Below, piece by piece: positions 49,702 through 59,380 of a stretch of DNA of 64,000 bases. The stretch's first letter is position 1; every line of letters starts with the position of its first letter. The notes beneath the pieces were generated by a model. It searched no databases, was not told where the DNA came from, and saw nothing but the letters and a program-made list of their open reading frames with translations. A program made the translations under genes and the position numbers. Source of the DNA: Alicycliphilus denitrificans K601 (GTDB taxonomy: Bacteria > Pseudomonadota > Gammaproteobacteria > Burkholderiales > Burkholderiaceae_C); the NCBI RefSeq assembly GCF_000204645.1, contig NC_015422.1, positions 3,427,001 to 3,491,000 on the forward strand. The letters are read 5' to 3'.

Positions 49702-51603
49702 ATGCTGGTACGCCGCTACGAAATGCCCTGGCGCCGCGCCTTCGAGGCCCATGCGGGACTGGTGTGGCTCGCCGCCTCGCTCTCCTTCGCGATCATTGCT
49801 CTGGCCGGCCCATTGCCTGTCCTTCCTTCACTCGGACTGGCTGCCGCCTGCTTGCTGATGGCCTGCCGGCGCACGGCCCAGGCGCTACGGATACTGCGGC
49901 TGCGCGGATCCCTCGGCGGGCGCCGCATCCAAGTGCTGAGCGCGCAGGAACTGGGGCGCCTGTGCACCGATCCAGCCCAGGTGTTCCTGGGCTTCGGCTT
50001 CGAGTGGAGACCGGTGCATGCGCAGCGTCTTTACGAACTCGCCAAGGTGGACTACCGCGAGTTCAAGGTGCCCGGGTGGCTGCAGCATGCCCTCGGGCAA
50101 GGTGGCGCCGCACAGCCCGATGCGGAAATCGGTCTGCCCTACATCCACGGGGTAGAGCCGACCGAACATGCGCTGCGCCGACCGTTGCAGAACTTCGAGG
50201 GCGGCACGCTCCTGGTGGGAACCACGCAGTCGGGCAAGGGCGTGGCGCTGGCCAACCTGATCACCCAGGCCGTGCGCCGCGGCGACGTCGTGATCGTGAT
50301 CGACCCCAAGAACAGCCGCCGCCTCAAACGGGTCGTCGAGCGGGCCTGCGAGGACTACCGCGAGACGGACACCTTCATGGAGTTCCACCCTGCCTTTCCG
50401 GAGCGCGGTGTGCGCCTGGACTTCACGTTCAACTGGCAAAAGCCCACCGAGATCGCATCGCGCATCCAGTCCATCATGCCGCCCGACACGGCCGGCGCGT
50501 TCACGGCCTTCGGCTGGGACGCCGTCAACGTGGTGGTGCAGGGCCTGGTCGAACTGGAAGAGCGGCCGAATCTCATCAAGCTCACCAAGTACATTGAGGG
50601 TGGGATCGAGCCGGTGCTGGAAGCTTCGCTGCGGCGCTTCTACGAGCAGTTGCTGGGCCATGGCTGGCGCGAGCAGCCCGAGATGCGCAAGCTGCTGCAC
50701 GATGCGCACCGGGGCAACATGCGCAGGCCCTCCGAGGCGGCGAGCGCCGACCTGATGGGATTCGTCGCCTACTACGAGCACCACGTCGCGCAGAACCAGC
50801 GCAACAAGGTGCTCGATGCCCAGGTGCGTACGTTCCGGCACAACCGGGAGCACTACCAGAAGATCACGGCGAACCTGCTGCCGATCCTCTCGATGCTGAC
50901 ATCGGGCGACCTGGGCCGCAGCCTGTCGCCCGATCCCTTCGATGCAGACGATCCGCGCCCGATCATGAACTTCGAGAAGATCGAGCGCGGCGGCCATGTG
51001 CTCTACATGTGCCTGGATTCGCTGCCGGACCCATCCGTGGCTTCGGCAATCGGCGCGCTGGCACTGGCCGACCAGGCCGCCCGGGCCGGCATGCGCTACA
51101 ACCTTGGCACCTACCGCCGCATCTCGCTGTTCGTGGACGAGGTCAGCAACGTCATCAACCAACCGTTGATCGAGATCCTCAACAAGGGCGCCGAGGGCGG
51201 CATCTTCGCCACCTGCGCCATGCAGACCCTGGCCGACCTGGCGCGGCGCCTGGGCAGCGAGGATGCCGCCCGCATGGCGCTGGGCAACCTGAACAACCTG
51301 ATTGCGCTGCGCACCAAGGACCGGCCCACGCAGGACTTCGTGGTCGAGACCTTTGGCAAGACCGCGATCCACACGGTACGCGTGGGCCTGAGCCACGGGG
51401 CCGATACCCACCTCGGTGACTTCTCATCGAGCTACTCGACCCAGCTCACCGAAAGCTTCGAGGAGGTGGTGCCGGCGGACATTCTCGGCAAGCTGCCGAA
51501 CCTGCAGTACTTCGCATCGGTATCGGGCGGCCGCATCATCAAGGGCCGTTTTCCGATCATCGATGCTGACGCGGACGCGCAGCAGGGAGGAGCGGCCGCA
51601 TGA
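49702..51603 (+). CDS. traD: TraD-type coupling protein (T4CP)
   Basis: 633 residues. Two N-terminal membrane segments (about 18-58), then a VirD4/TraD ATPase: GTTQSGKGVAL (Walker A), VIVIDPKNSRR, and ISLFVDEVSNV (Walker B). It links the relaxosome to the secretion channel and powers strand export from the inner membrane. Directly follows the relaxase and overlaps DUF4400 (ATGA). Confidence 0.92.
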   Translation: MLVRRYEMPWRRAFEAHAGLVWLAASLSFAIIALAGPLPVLPSLGLAAACLLMACRRTAQALRILRLRGSLGGRRIQVLSAQELGRLCTDPAQVFLGFGFEWRPVHAQRLYELAKVDYREFKVPGWLQHALGQGGAAQPDAEIGLPYIHGVEPTEHALRRPLQNFEGGTLLVGTTQSGKGVALANLITQAVRRGDVVIVIDPKNSRRLKRVVERACEDYRETDTFMEFHPAFPERGVRLDFTFNWQKPTEIASRIQSIMPPDTAGAFTAFGWDAVNVVVQGLVELEERPNLIKLTKYIEGGIEPVLEASLRRFYEQLLGHGWREQPEMRKLLHDAHRGNMRRPSEAASADLMGFVAYYEHHVAQNQRNKVLDAQVRTFRHNREHYQKITANLLPILSMLTSGDLGRSLSPDPFDADDPRPIMNFEKIERGGHVLYMCLDSLPDPSVASAIGALALADQAARAGMRYNLGTYRRISLFVDEVSNVINQPLIEILNKGAEGGIFATCAMQTLADLARRLGSEDAARMALGNLNNLIALRTKDRPTQDFVVETFGKTAIHTVRVGLSHGADTHLGDFSSSYSTQLTESFEEVVPADILGKLPNLQYFASVSGGRIIKGRFPIIDADADAQQGGAAA

Positions 51604-52223
51604 TCCGGGCCATCGCCGTCATCTCCCTCGTGCTGCTGCTCATACTGGTGCTGTACGTCCCTGCCGTGCATCCGCCCGAGCGATTCCTGGACCAAATGCG
51701 CAGCGAGCACCAGGTGGCTGTTGAATTCTGGGGAGCGGAACCCGCCTACCGAATGCTCGATCGCGCCATACGCCTGCAGTCCGATGCCGCCGAAGCCAGC
51801 CCTCTGCCAGCGCCGAGGGACATTCCGAAGATCCACGGCACCAACCAAGCGGTCGCCTCCGAGATGAGCTCGGTCAATCAGCGCCTGTTCAACAACGCCT
51901 ACTTCCGCTCGGTCGATGCGCTGCTGATGCTCGCGAGCTATCGCCTTTCCTGTTTGCTGGAATGGCTGCCTTGGCTGATCCCTCTGATGCTGGCCGCCAG
52001 CATTGACGGCTTCTTGCTGCGCGTTGTTCGGTCGAAGGAGTTTCTGCTGCACGATCCGGAGATGTTCGCCGTGTGGTGCTCTCTCTTGATCATCACCGGC
52101 TGGGCAACGGTGGTCGCATTCGTGCTGCCCATCCAATTGCATCCCGCCATGCTGGCCGCTTCGCCCATTGCGATGACCGTGCTGCTGGGCCGTGCGATCA
52201 TGCATTTTCATCGGCGCGCATGA
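51600..52223 (+). CDS. DUF4400 membrane protein
   Basis: 207 residues in ATGA overlap with traD. Membrane segments: AIAVISLVLLLILVLYV at the N-terminus, LEWLPWLIPLMLAASIDG in the middle, and two near the C-terminus. DUF4400 regularly follows traD in SXT/MobH-type elements; likely an inner-membrane accessory of coupling. Exact role unknown. Confidence 0.82.
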   Translation: MIRAIAVISLVLLLILVLYVPAVHPPERFLDQMRSEHQVAVEFWGAEPAYRMLDRAIRLQSDAAEASPLPAPRDIPKIHGTNQAVASEMSSVNQRLFNNAYFRSVDALLMLASYRLSCLLEWLPWLIPLMLAASIDGFLLRVVRSKEFLLHDPEMFAVWCSLLIITGWATVVAFVLPIQLHPAMLAASPIAMTVLLGRAIMHFHRRA

Positions 52224-52238
52224 CTGCGCCATTGCCCG

Positions 52239-52484
52239 CTACAACTCGGCCTCGGCCATCAGTTCGGTCATGCTCATCTCCATCGCTTTCGCGATGCGAG
52301 CGATCGAGACGATCCCGGGATTCTGGCCGCCGCGTTCGATGCTGCTCATGTAGAAACGATCAATGACACTTCGGTGTGCGAGTTCTTCTTGAGAGATGCC
52401 TCGCGCGCGCCGGCTGCGGCGAATGGCACCGCCCAGTGCGATGAGCACCGGGTCGTTGGCGTGCCGAGGCGAGGTAATGGGCAT
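52239..52484 (-). CDS. XRE-family transcriptional regulator
   Basis: 81 residues. Cro/C1-type HTH: IRRSRRARGISQEELAHRS followed by YMSSIERGGQNPGIVSIARIA. Size is that of small controller proteins. ATG at 52484 chosen; a TTG at 52511 is possible and the ribosome-binding site is weak. Divergent from the 52664 gene, with repeats between them that it may bind. Confidence 0.8.
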   Translation of the reverse strand: MPITSPRHANDPVLIALGGAIRRSRRARGISQEELAHRSVIDRFYMSSIERGGQNPGIVSIARIAKAMEMSMTELMAEAEL

Positions 52485-52580
52485 CCCCGCATGGTGGGGA
52501 TATGATGCCAATCACACCACGGACAATCTTCCACATACACGGCCAGTGGGAGAGCGTGCGACCGGTGGTGTTGTTTGTCG

Positions 52581-52640
52581 TTCCGTTAATCCTGGACGGT
52601 TCCCGTTAACTCTGGACTCGTCTTGCATTGACGCAATGCA
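52581..52640. promoter_or_regulatory. Tandem direct repeats and palindrome upstream of the 52664 gene
   Basis: Two 20-bp units share CCGTTAAYYCTGGAC cores (52583-52597 and 52603-52617). They are followed by TGCATTG-ACG-CAATGCA (52624-52640), a perfect 7-bp inverted repeat. The palindrome has the same arms and spacing as one at 14865-14881. Likely operators for the divergent XRE protein or the gene downstream. Confidence 0.55.
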
Positions 52641-52663
52641 TCATCTCTGTCGAGGGCACGACC

Positions 52664-52996
52664 ATGAACACAGCCTGCATCGAACGCCTCCGGGAGTTGG
52701 CGGAATCCATCACTGCTCTCTCATTGTCCCATTTGCAGCCAGCCACACGTGCAAAGCTGCACCGGAATGACCTGTCGGTGAACGCCTATCCCACCGAATT
52801 TGGAGGACTGGTCTACGTCGGCTCACCGCCACACCGCATTCCTGTCGAGACTGATCTTGCGCTCATCGCGGGACTCTCGGCCCGTGCTGGTATCGAGTGG
52901 CTATTTTTCGACTCCGAGGGACCTGTCATTGACGGTCTGCCCATGTTCGCCTCTCAGGACTCACTCCCTGATGCCGATCAGAGTGGGGATCACTGA
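52664..52996 (+). CDS. DUF5983-like hypothetical protein, paralogue 2
   Basis: 110 residues. Shares LSLSHLQPATRAKL, LSVNAYPTEFGGLVYVG and IEWLFFDSEGP with the 29028 gene. The C-terminal ten residues differ (SLPDADQSGDH). Control regions of the two copies are unlike, suggesting different regulation. Function unknown. Confidence 0.68.
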   Translation: MNTACIERLRELAESITALSLSHLQPATRAKLHRNDLSVNAYPTEFGGLVYVGSPPHRIPVETDLALIAGLSARAGIEWLFFDSEGPVIDGLPMFASQDSLPDADQSGDH

Positions 52997-53174
52997 GTCC
53001 CATGTCAGTCTCACCACTCGCGTTCTCTACGGAATGCACATCAAAACGAGCTGATTGCGAAACACCCCTGAGTTGAGCTTCATTCCTGGGCGACTTGCAT
53101 ACCGCCCTCTCCTATTCTCTGCCCATGCGCTGATGCGCGTGTTCATTGAACTCCAGGACACGAGGACCCATGTC

Positions 53175-53672
53175 ATGTTGATTGCCATGCCGAACACCAG
53201 CCCTGCAAGCCAGGCCGCCGAGGGCGCTGCCGACACCAGCGACGTGGTCGAGACACGGCTCTGGCTGGAAGAGCACAACTGGCTCTATGCCCTCCTGCGC
53301 AGCGAGAGCAATGTCGCTCCCACGTTCCGCATTCCGGATCTGATCAGCGCTTGCGTGGCTCTCGTCTTCGGCAATGACAATGCCGCGGAACGCATCTTCG
53401 GCTTTCTCGGAACCGCGCTGGTCATGCGCTCGCCTACCACGCCGCGCCGACGCGAATCGCTGTGGCGCCCCCAGTTCGAGCTGCTGCACGACCTGCAATG
53501 CTCACCTGCCAACAGGCATCCCAACCCCAAATTCCAGCTCGATCAGCTGACCACCGCCTGCGTGGCGCTCTGCCAACTGGACGATGCCTCGGGTGCAGCC
53601 GTCCTGGTCCAGGCACGCCGGAACATGGTGGAGCGGCACTTGACCCACCTCGCGCCGCGGCACCAGCGATGA
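53175..53672 (+). CDS. Conserved hypothetical protein before the transfer operon
   Basis: 165 residues. The ATG at 53175 follows GAGG by 9 nt; earlier starts in frame have no site. Two similar segments (RIPDLISACVALVFG and QLDQLTTACVALCQL) suggest an internal helical duplication. A basic C-terminus follows (VQARRNMVERHL). No known domain; keeps its place before the lytic transglycosylase in such elements, as I recall. Confidence 0.62.
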   Translation: MLIAMPNTSPASQAAEGAADTSDVVETRLWLEEHNWLYALLRSESNVAPTFRIPDLISACVALVFGNDNAAERIFGFLGTALVMRSPTTPRRRESLWRPQFELLHDLQCSPANRHPNPKFQLDQLTTACVALCQLDDASGAAVLVQARRNMVERHLTHLAPRHQR

Positions 53673-53811
53673 CCTTGCGGCAGGCGCCGCTCACCCGCAT
53701 TGACCCTCCAGGCCCCTGCCCGACTTACCTGCCAAGACCCTGACCGGCACGCCGGTCCCACCCCGTGCCCGCGTCGCAGCGGGCTTGTCCTGAACCACTG
53801 GGGGGTGTTCG

Positions 53812-54339
53812 ATGCGCTTGGTTGCCGTTTTCATGGTGGCAATGCTGCCGGCCGCTTCAGCCCTGGCCACGTGCTGGGACACCGCGGCGCAACGCTACGG
53901 CATTGCGCCGGAGTTGCTCTACGCCGTCGCCCGTACCGAGTCGAGCCTGAATCCGCGTGCGGTGAACCGCGCGCATGAGAGGCGCACGGGCAGCTACGAC
54001 ATCGGCCTGATGCAGATCAACAGCCGGCACCTGCCCCGGCTGGCTGGCTTCGGCATACGCGAAGCCGATCTGTACGACCCCTGCGTGAACCTGCAGGTGG
54101 GGGCGTGGCTGATGGCCGACAGCTTCGCCCGGCACGGCATCAGCTGGAATGCCGTGGGTGCCTACAACGCAGCATGCACCCAGCTCAAGGGGGATGCCTG
54201 CACTCAAGCCAGGGCCGCCTATGCCTGGAAGGTGTACCGGCATCTGCCGTCAACGCGTGGTGTGGGTCAGGGTACACGGCAGAAGGCCACCGCCGTCGTG
54301 GCGCAAAGCCAGGGCCTGCGCGTGAGGGTTTCGCCATGA
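53812..54339 (+). CDS. Periplasmic lytic transglycosylase (VirB1-like)
   Basis: 175 residues. Signal peptide of 19 residues (MLPAASALA, cut before TCWD). SLT domain with catalytic glutamate E43 in [15 protein letters not shown], and GAYNAAC. It opens peptidoglycan for assembly of the conjugation machine. Stop overlaps the next ATG (ATGA). Confidence 0.9.
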   Translation: MRLVAVFMVAMLPAASALATCWDTAAQRYGIAPELLYAVARTESSLNPRAVNRAHERRTGSYDIGLMQINSRHLPRLAGFGIREADLYDPCVNLQVGAWLMADSFARHGISWNAVGAYNAACTQLKGDACTQARAAYAWKVYRHLPSTRGVGQGTRQKATAVVAQSQGLRVRVSP

Positions 54340-54797
54340 GGTGCTTGACACCCGAGGCGCTGTACCGCCGCTGCGCGCTGTGCGCGTGTCTGGCCATCTC
54401 GGCCTGCACCACAGCGCCGCCCAGCGCCATCGAGCCGCCCGCACCGGTGGCCACCAAAGCCTGGGCGCGGCTGGCCCAGCACGGACATGGTGCGCAAGCC
54501 GCGTTCGCGCTGTGCCGTGGTGACGCCTGTCCCCAACCCACGACCAAGACCTTGAACACAGCGCCAAGAGTCATCTCCCCGGTAGTGCTGGATCCCGTAG
54601 CCGATGCCCCGGTTCCGCTCATCGAGTCGATGGGCCCCGGCGAGCAGGTGGAGGTGCAGACCCATCAGGCAACGCCCGCAACCGAGGGGCCGCCTGGCGC
54701 GGAACCACCACCGGAGGCGCCACAGCGCAGTAGTTCACTGCCCGACCAAGAACGCCAACGAACACCCGACCGGGCCTTGGCCCCACCCCGCCACTGA
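54336..54797 (+). CDS. Conjugation-associated lipoprotein
   Basis: 153 residues. Lipobox LAISAC puts the lipidated cysteine at residue 24. A short conserved part ([14 protein letters not shown], with a cysteine pair) is followed by a Pro/Glu-rich disordered tail. Probably anchored in the outer membrane beside the transfer channel. Coupled to the transglycosylase. Confidence 0.68.
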   Translation: MRCLTPEALYRRCALCACLAISACTTAPPSAIEPPAPVATKAWARLAQHGHGAQAAFALCRGDACPQPTTKTLNTAPRVISPVVLDPVADAPVPLIESMGPGEQVEVQTHQATPATEGPPGAEPPPEAPQRSSSLPDQERQRTPDRALAPPRH

Positions 54798-54855
54798 GCA
54801 GACCGAACCGCACCACCCGATCGACACCCGTCTTTTCCTATTCCGGAGATTCGTC

Positions 54856-55218
54856 ATGAGCACTGCCATTCTGTCCACTCCCACCTCTGCCTCGCGGCGC
54901 GCCCCCGCGCGCAGGATCCTCGGCTTTCTCTGTCTGGTCGCGCTGGCCCTGGCCGGCCTGGCGCTGGCGTTCCCGAGCCATGCGCTGGATCTCGTCGCCT
55001 TCACGGGCATCACCGGCCCGCTCACGTCGGCCCTGACGCAGATCGCCGAACTGGGGCCGGGCATCAAGGCGCTCGTGGGCTTCGTCGGCTTCGTGGTGGC
55101 GCTGATCTCGCTGTCCGCGTTGCGCAATTTCGGGCCCGTGCTGTTCTACGTGGGCCTGGCCATCTTCGCCGCCGTGGGTCTCGTGATCGCCGGCGCGATC
55201 ATGGGCGCGGTCGTCTGA
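54856..55218 (+). CDS. traA: Pilin-like membrane protein (TraA/VirB2 position)
   Basis: 120 residues, GGAG 8 nt before the ATG. Signal-like N-terminus ending in PSHA-LDL (about residue 45), then two hydrophobic helices (ALVGFVGFVVALISL, VLFYVGLAIFAAVGLVIAG). Size, topology and place before traL fit an F-type pilin precursor. Identification rests on context rather than conserved sequence. Confidence 0.65.
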   Translation: MSTAILSTPTSASRRAPARRILGFLCLVALALAGLALAFPSHALDLVAFTGITGPLTSALTQIAELGPGIKALVGFVGFVVALISLSALRNFGPVLFYVGLAIFAAVGLVIAGAIMGAVV

Positions 55219-55249
55219 GCCCCGGCGCATCCCCCTCCCGGAGGCCCAC

Positions 55250-55549
55250 ATGCAAGCGGACACCTATATCCCGCGGCGCTTGGACGACCAGTGGAAGATC
55301 GGCTTCTGGGACGTGGATGTCGCCGCGCCCATCGTCCTGGCCTTCTTCATCGGCTACCTGTCGGCCAGCAAGGCCGCGTTCGCGGTCTGCATGGCGGCCG
55401 GTATCGCTGTCTCACGCTGGATCGCCCGCCTGAAGGCGGACAAGCACCCGGCCTTCGCGCTGCACTGGCTGTACTGGCACCTGCCGGTCAATCCCGCCAC
55501 CGCCATGCGCGCCACGCCGCCATCGCACATCCGCCGCATGGTCGGCTGA
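55250..55549 (+). CDS. traL: Conjugal transfer protein TraL
   Basis: 99 residues. Opens with YIPRRLDDQWKIGFW, characteristic of TraL, then two membrane segments (VLAFFIGYLSASKAAF and VCMAAGIAVSRWI). Inner-membrane component needed for F-pilus assembly. 31 bp after the pilin gene. Confidence 0.88.
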   Translation: MQADTYIPRRLDDQWKIGFWDVDVAAPIVLAFFIGYLSASKAAFAVCMAAGIAVSRWIARLKADKHPAFALHWLYWHLPVNPATAMRATPPSHIRRMVG

Positions 55550-55563
55550 ACCGGAGAAGCACC

Positions 55564-56130
55564 ATGGACTTCGATCGGCTCAGCGGCGACCTCAAGGACA
55601 TGCGCCGGCGCAACCGGGGCCTGGGCCTGGCCGTCGGTGCCCTGGCTGCGGGCCTCTTCCTCGCGCTCGCCATCATCCTCAACCTGCTCGGCACGGTGCG
55701 CACCGTCGTCGTGCCGCCCTCGCTCAGCAAGACGTTCTGGGTCACCAGCGACCGGGCTTCCAGCGAATACCTGGAGCAGATGGGCAGCTTCGTCGCCTGG
55801 CTGATCCTGGACGTCACCCCGTCCACGATCGACTGGAAGAAGGACATCCTGCTGGGCTACGTCGACCCGGCCCAGTACGGCCCGCTCAAGACACGCCAGG
55901 AGGTCGAGGCCGAGCGGCTCAAGCGCATCAACGCCGCGACCGCCTTCGCGCCCCAGCAACTCGTCGCCAGCGAAGACACCCAGTCGCTCGTCGTGCGCGG
56001 GCGGCTGCGCACCCTGGTCAACGGCATGGAGACCGCCAACGACCTCAAGGCCTATCGCATCGAGTTCGGCCACGCCGCAGCTCGCATGCACGTCATCGGA
56101 TTCAAGGAGGTGCCCTATGCGGTCAAGTGA
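55564..56130 (+). CDS. traE: Conjugal transfer protein TraE
   Basis: 188 residues. One N-terminal membrane helix (LAVGALAAGLFLALAIIL) and a periplasmic VirB8-like domain with VVPPSLSKTFWV and ASSEYLEQMG. Forms part of the inner-membrane scaffold. Its end overlaps the traK start by 14 bp. Confidence 0.9.
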   Translation: MDFDRLSGDLKDMRRRNRGLGLAVGALAAGLFLALAIILNLLGTVRTVVVPPSLSKTFWVTSDRASSEYLEQMGSFVAWLILDVTPSTIDWKKDILLGYVDPAQYGPLKTRQEVEAERLKRINAATAFAPQQLVASEDTQSLVVRGRLRTLVNGMETANDLKAYRIEFGHAAARMHVIGFKEVPYAVK

Positions 56131-57124
56131 CAGCACGCTCACGCGGCCCTGGCCCGCGTATTTCCCGCGCACGCTCTCGCGCACTGTGGCCCTGCGGCCG
56201 CGGGCCGCGAGCCTCGCGGCCCTGGCGCCCGCTTCTTGCGGCAATCCGTCGCGCCAGCGCTGGCGCCGGTTGCCGCCGGCCGCGCGCAAGGTGCTCGCCG
56301 TCACCGCCCTGTCCCTCGGCCTGCACGCCCACGCGCTGCAAGTCGTGGAGGCCAGCGACGGGGTGGCGGTCGAGGCCATCGTCTCTCTCAAGGAACCCAC
56401 GCGCATCCGCATCGAGGGTGCGGCGATCACCGACGTGTTCGGCAACATCCATTCCAGCCATTGCGGCGGCGGCGCGCCGGCCATCTCTGCCGCACCCAAC
56501 ACCCCGTCAAGCACGCCCGGCCTTGCCAGCCCGGCATCGATCACCTCCTCCTCGGTCAACCCGGCCGGGGACGTCATCGTCGAATGCGACCGCGACAAGG
56601 GCGAGGTCTACATCCGGCCCGTCGGCGATGCGCTGCGGCCAATCAACCTGTTCGTTTCGTCGGGCACGGCCACCTACACGCTGCTGCTGCGCCGTTCGGA
56701 CACCCCGGCCGACACCATCGTCATCCGGGACAAGACGCCCGTGGCGCTGCGTTCCGGCGCACCCGAGGCGGCGCCCTCCGGCCCGGCACCCAGCCATGTG
56801 CGCGCGATGAAGGGCCTGCTGGTGGCCATGTCTTCGGACCGCGTGCCCGCCGACGTGCGCGTCGAGGAAGCTTCCAAGCCCATCCAGCTCTGGGCGGAAG
56901 CGCGCTTCACGTTGATGCGCCGCTACGAAGGCCGCGGCTATGTGGGCGAAAAGTACGCGCTGCAAAACGCGAGCCTGGCTCCCATGGTGCTGGCCGAGCA
57001 GGAGTTCGACCGCCCGGACAGCCGTGCCGGCGGGGAGATCACCGGCATCGCGATCGAGCATCACAACTTGCGGCCCGGCGAAACCACCAGCGTCTATGTG
57101 ATCCGGCGAGGAGGCTCACGATGA
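56117..57124 (+). CDS. traK: Conjugal transfer protein TraK
   Basis: 335 residues. Strong AAGGAGG 6 nt before the ATG. An unusually long basic N-terminus (about 55 residues) precedes a signal segment (VLAVTALSLGLHAHA-LQVV). The secretin-like VirB9/TraK body has beta-rich INLFVSSGTATYTLLL and RRYEGRGYVGEKY. Forms the outer-membrane core with TraB and TraV. ATGA overlap with traB. A shorter internal start is possible. Confidence 0.85.
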   Translation: MRSSDSTLTRPWPAYFPRTLSRTVALRPRAASLAALAPASCGNPSRQRWRRLPPAARKVLAVTALSLGLHAHALQVVEASDGVAVEAIVSLKEPTRIRIEGAAITDVFGNIHSSHCGGGAPAISAAPNTPSSTPGLASPASITSSSVNPAGDVIVECDRDKGEVYIRPVGDALRPINLFVSSGTATYTLLLRRSDTPADTIVIRDKTPVALRSGAPEAAPSGPAPSHVRAMKGLLVAMSSDRVPADVRVEEASKPIQLWAEARFTLMRRYEGRGYVGEKYALQNASLAPMVLAEQEFDRPDSRAGGEITGIAIEHHNLRPGETTSVYVIRRGGSR

Positions 57125-58557
57125 GCACTCCTTCCATGCCTTCGGGGCCGTCCGGAACCGGACGGCCATCCAGCCACGCCGTGCGCGGCTGGCTGGAACG
57201 GCTATCGCCGCGCCAGCGCCAGTACGCGCTGCTGGCCGCCATCCTGGGCGGCGGCATCGGCCTGCTGTGGATGATCTTCAGCTTCGCGGGAAGCGACGCC
57301 AAGCCGCACAGCGGCCGCGCGGCCCAGCCCCAGCCCGGCGACGTCACCAACATCGGCGTGATGCCGCCAGGCGGCCAGGTCAATCCGGTGGATCAGTGGG
57401 TCGGCACGGCGGGACGCAAGCTTGCCCAGTACGAGACCGAGCGCGAGGCACAGAGCCGGGTCAACAAGGACCGCGAGGCCTTCGAGAACAAGACCCTGCA
57501 GCGCTTCGCGGAACTGGAGAAGCGGCTGACCAGCACCCAGCAGGCCGCCGCATCGCCGCCTCCCGCGCCCACGCCTGCGCCGCCGCCGGCGCCCGCACCG
57601 GCAGCCCCGACCACCATGCCGCCCGCGGCTGGCCTGCCGCCCGCGCCGCCCGCCCCGGGCACAGGCGCCATGCCTTCCGGCATGCCCGCGTTCCAAGGCA
57701 TGGCCGCAGCCACGCCGCCAGCGCCCGTGATCTCCCGCGTGACGCTCGCCGAGCGTCCTCGCTCGTCCACCACGACCGGTGGCGACGGCCCCCACAGGGC
57801 CGAGGGGGGCGGCCAGGCATCGAACGCCCCCAAGACGGTGTCCACCTTCCTGCCCGTGAGCTTCACACGCGGCATCCTGCTCGGCGGCCTCGATGCGCCC
57901 ACGGGCGGGCAATCCCAGGCCAACCCCCATCCGGTGCTGATCCGCCTGTCGGACAACAGCGTGCTGCCCAACCAGTTCCGCGGCGAATACCGCGAGTGCT
58001 TCGTGGTCGCGGCGGGCTATGGCGACATCAGCTCCGAGCGCGCCTACCTGCGCACCGAGAACCTCTCGTGCGTGCGCGCCGACGGCGCCACGCTGGAGGT
58101 GCGCATCCAGGGTTCGGTCAACGGCGAGGACGGCAAGGTCGGCATGCGCGGGCGGCTGGTCACCAAGCAGGGGCAGATGCTGGCCAACGCATTGTTGGCC
58201 GGCGTGGTCAGCGGGATCGGCCAAGGCCTGTCCACCGCCAACACTACCTACAGCAGCTCCCCGCTCGGGACGATGGCCAGCACCGACAGCAATGCCGATG
58301 CCTACCGGGCGGGCCTGGGCCACGGCGTCGGCAAAGCACTGGACCGGCTCGCCCAGTACTACATCAAGCTGGCCGAGAACACGTTCCCGGTCATCGAGGT
58401 GGACGCCGGCCGCCAGATCGACGTCGTGATCACCAAGGGCGTGCGCATCGACGTGCCGATGACCGCCTCCTCCCACTCCCTTGCCGAGCGCGGCCAGCGC
58501 CGCACCGCTTCCCCTGAAACCCGCTACCTGGAGACCACCGATGATGGCAACTACTGA
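57121..58557 (+). CDS. traB: Conjugal transfer protein TraB
   Basis: 478 residues, VirB10-like. N-terminal membrane helix ([19 protein letters not shown]), coiled coil, a long Pro/Ala segment (about 145-190) spanning the periplasm, and a beta-barrel core with [24 protein letters not shown] and [10 protein letters not shown]. Connects inner and outer membrane parts. The dsbC start lies inside its end. Confidence 0.92.
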   Translation: MSTPSMPSGPSGTGRPSSHAVRGWLERLSPRQRQYALLAAILGGGIGLLWMIFSFAGSDAKPHSGRAAQPQPGDVTNIGVMPPGGQVNPVDQWVGTAGRKLAQYETEREAQSRVNKDREAFENKTLQRFAELEKRLTSTQQAAASPPPAPTPAPPPAPAPAAPTTMPPAAGLPPAPPAPGTGAMPSGMPAFQGMAAATPPAPVISRVTLAERPRSSTTTGGDGPHRAEGGGQASNAPKTVSTFLPVSFTRGILLGGLDAPTGGQSQANPHPVLIRLSDNSVLPNQFRGEYRECFVVAAGYGDISSERAYLRTENLSCVRADGATLEVRIQGSVNGEDGKVGMRGRLVTKQGQMLANALLAGVVSGIGQGLSTANTTYSSSPLGTMASTDSNADAYRAGLGHGVGKALDRLAQYYIKLAENTFPVIEVDAGRQIDVVITKGVRIDVPMTASSHSLAERGQRRTASPETRYLETTDDGNY

Positions 58558-59380
58558 ATCCGCGCGCCGGAGCCACCGCTTCGCTTCGACAGTGCTCTGC
58601 GCTGTGCTGGCGGCTGCGGCCGCCGCCGCCCAAGCCGCGTCTCCAGACGAGACCCGGCTCCTGACCGCTTTGCGCAAGGCCCATCCGGGCACGGAGTTCT
58701 CCGAGGTGTCGCGCACCGAGGTCTCGGGCCTCTACGAGGTCTGGATGAACGGCAACGTCGCCTATGTCATGTCGACGAATCCACGCTATTTCATCTTCGG
58801 GCGGCTGTTCGACACCCAGGCCATGCGTGACATCACCGGCCCGAGGATCGCGCAGCGCTCCAGCCAGTCCAGCCAGGATGGACGGGCGCAGACGGAAGCC
58901 GTCTCCGCCGCGCCGGTGCCAGTCGATCAGTTGCCGCTGGCCGATGCGATCAAGACGGTGCGCGGCAACGGCCAGCGCAAGCTCGCCGTGTTCAGCGACC
59001 CGAACTGCGTCTATTGCAAGCAGCTCGAACCCGAGCTCGCAGGCCTGGACAACGTCACGATCTACACCTTTCTCGTCCCATTCCAGGGCGAGGCCCGGCC
59101 GGTCGCCATCTGGTGCGCAGCCGACCGCGAACGCGCCTGGCGCCAATGGATGCTGCAGGCGGATGCCAGCCTGATGCAGCCGGGCGCGCAGTGCGATCAC
59201 CCGATTGCGCGCAACCTCGAGCTGGCGCGCCGGCTCCGCGTGCAGGGAACGCCGACCATGATCTGGGCAGACGGCAGCCGCACCGACGGCTATGTCGGGC
59301 GCTCCGTGCTCGAAGCCAGGTTCGCGGAGGTCGGCAAGGTGGCCGTGGCCCAGCCGGTCAAGACGGAGAAGCGGCCATGA
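58541..59380 (+). CDS. dsbC: DsbC-type disulfide isomerase of the transfer operon
   Basis: 279 residues. Signal peptide to about residue 33 (AQAASP), dimerisation domain, then a thioredoxin fold with active site CVYC (156-159) and cis-proline loop GTPTMIW. Shuffles disulfides in secreted conjugation proteins such as TraU/TraN-type partners. Overlaps both neighbours. Confidence 0.9.
   Translation: MMATTESARRSHRFASTVLCAVLAAAAAAAQAASPDETRLLTALRKAHPGTEFSEVSRTEVSGLYEVWMNGNVAYVMSTNPRYFIFGRLFDTQAMRDITGPRIAQRSSQSSQDGRAQTEAVSAAPVPVDQLPLADAIKTVRGNGQRKLAVFSDPNCVYCKQLEPELAGLDNVTIYTFLVPFQGEARPVAIWCAADRERAWRQWMLQADASLMQPGAQCDHPIARNLELARRLRVQGTPTMIWADGSRTDGYVGRSVLEARFAEVGKVAVAQPVKTEKRP

Noticed and set aside
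56236..58557. Long plus-strand frame across traK and traB
   Set aside because: It runs out of frame through two genes with good motifs and is Arg/Gly/Pro-rich; a GC-skew artefact.
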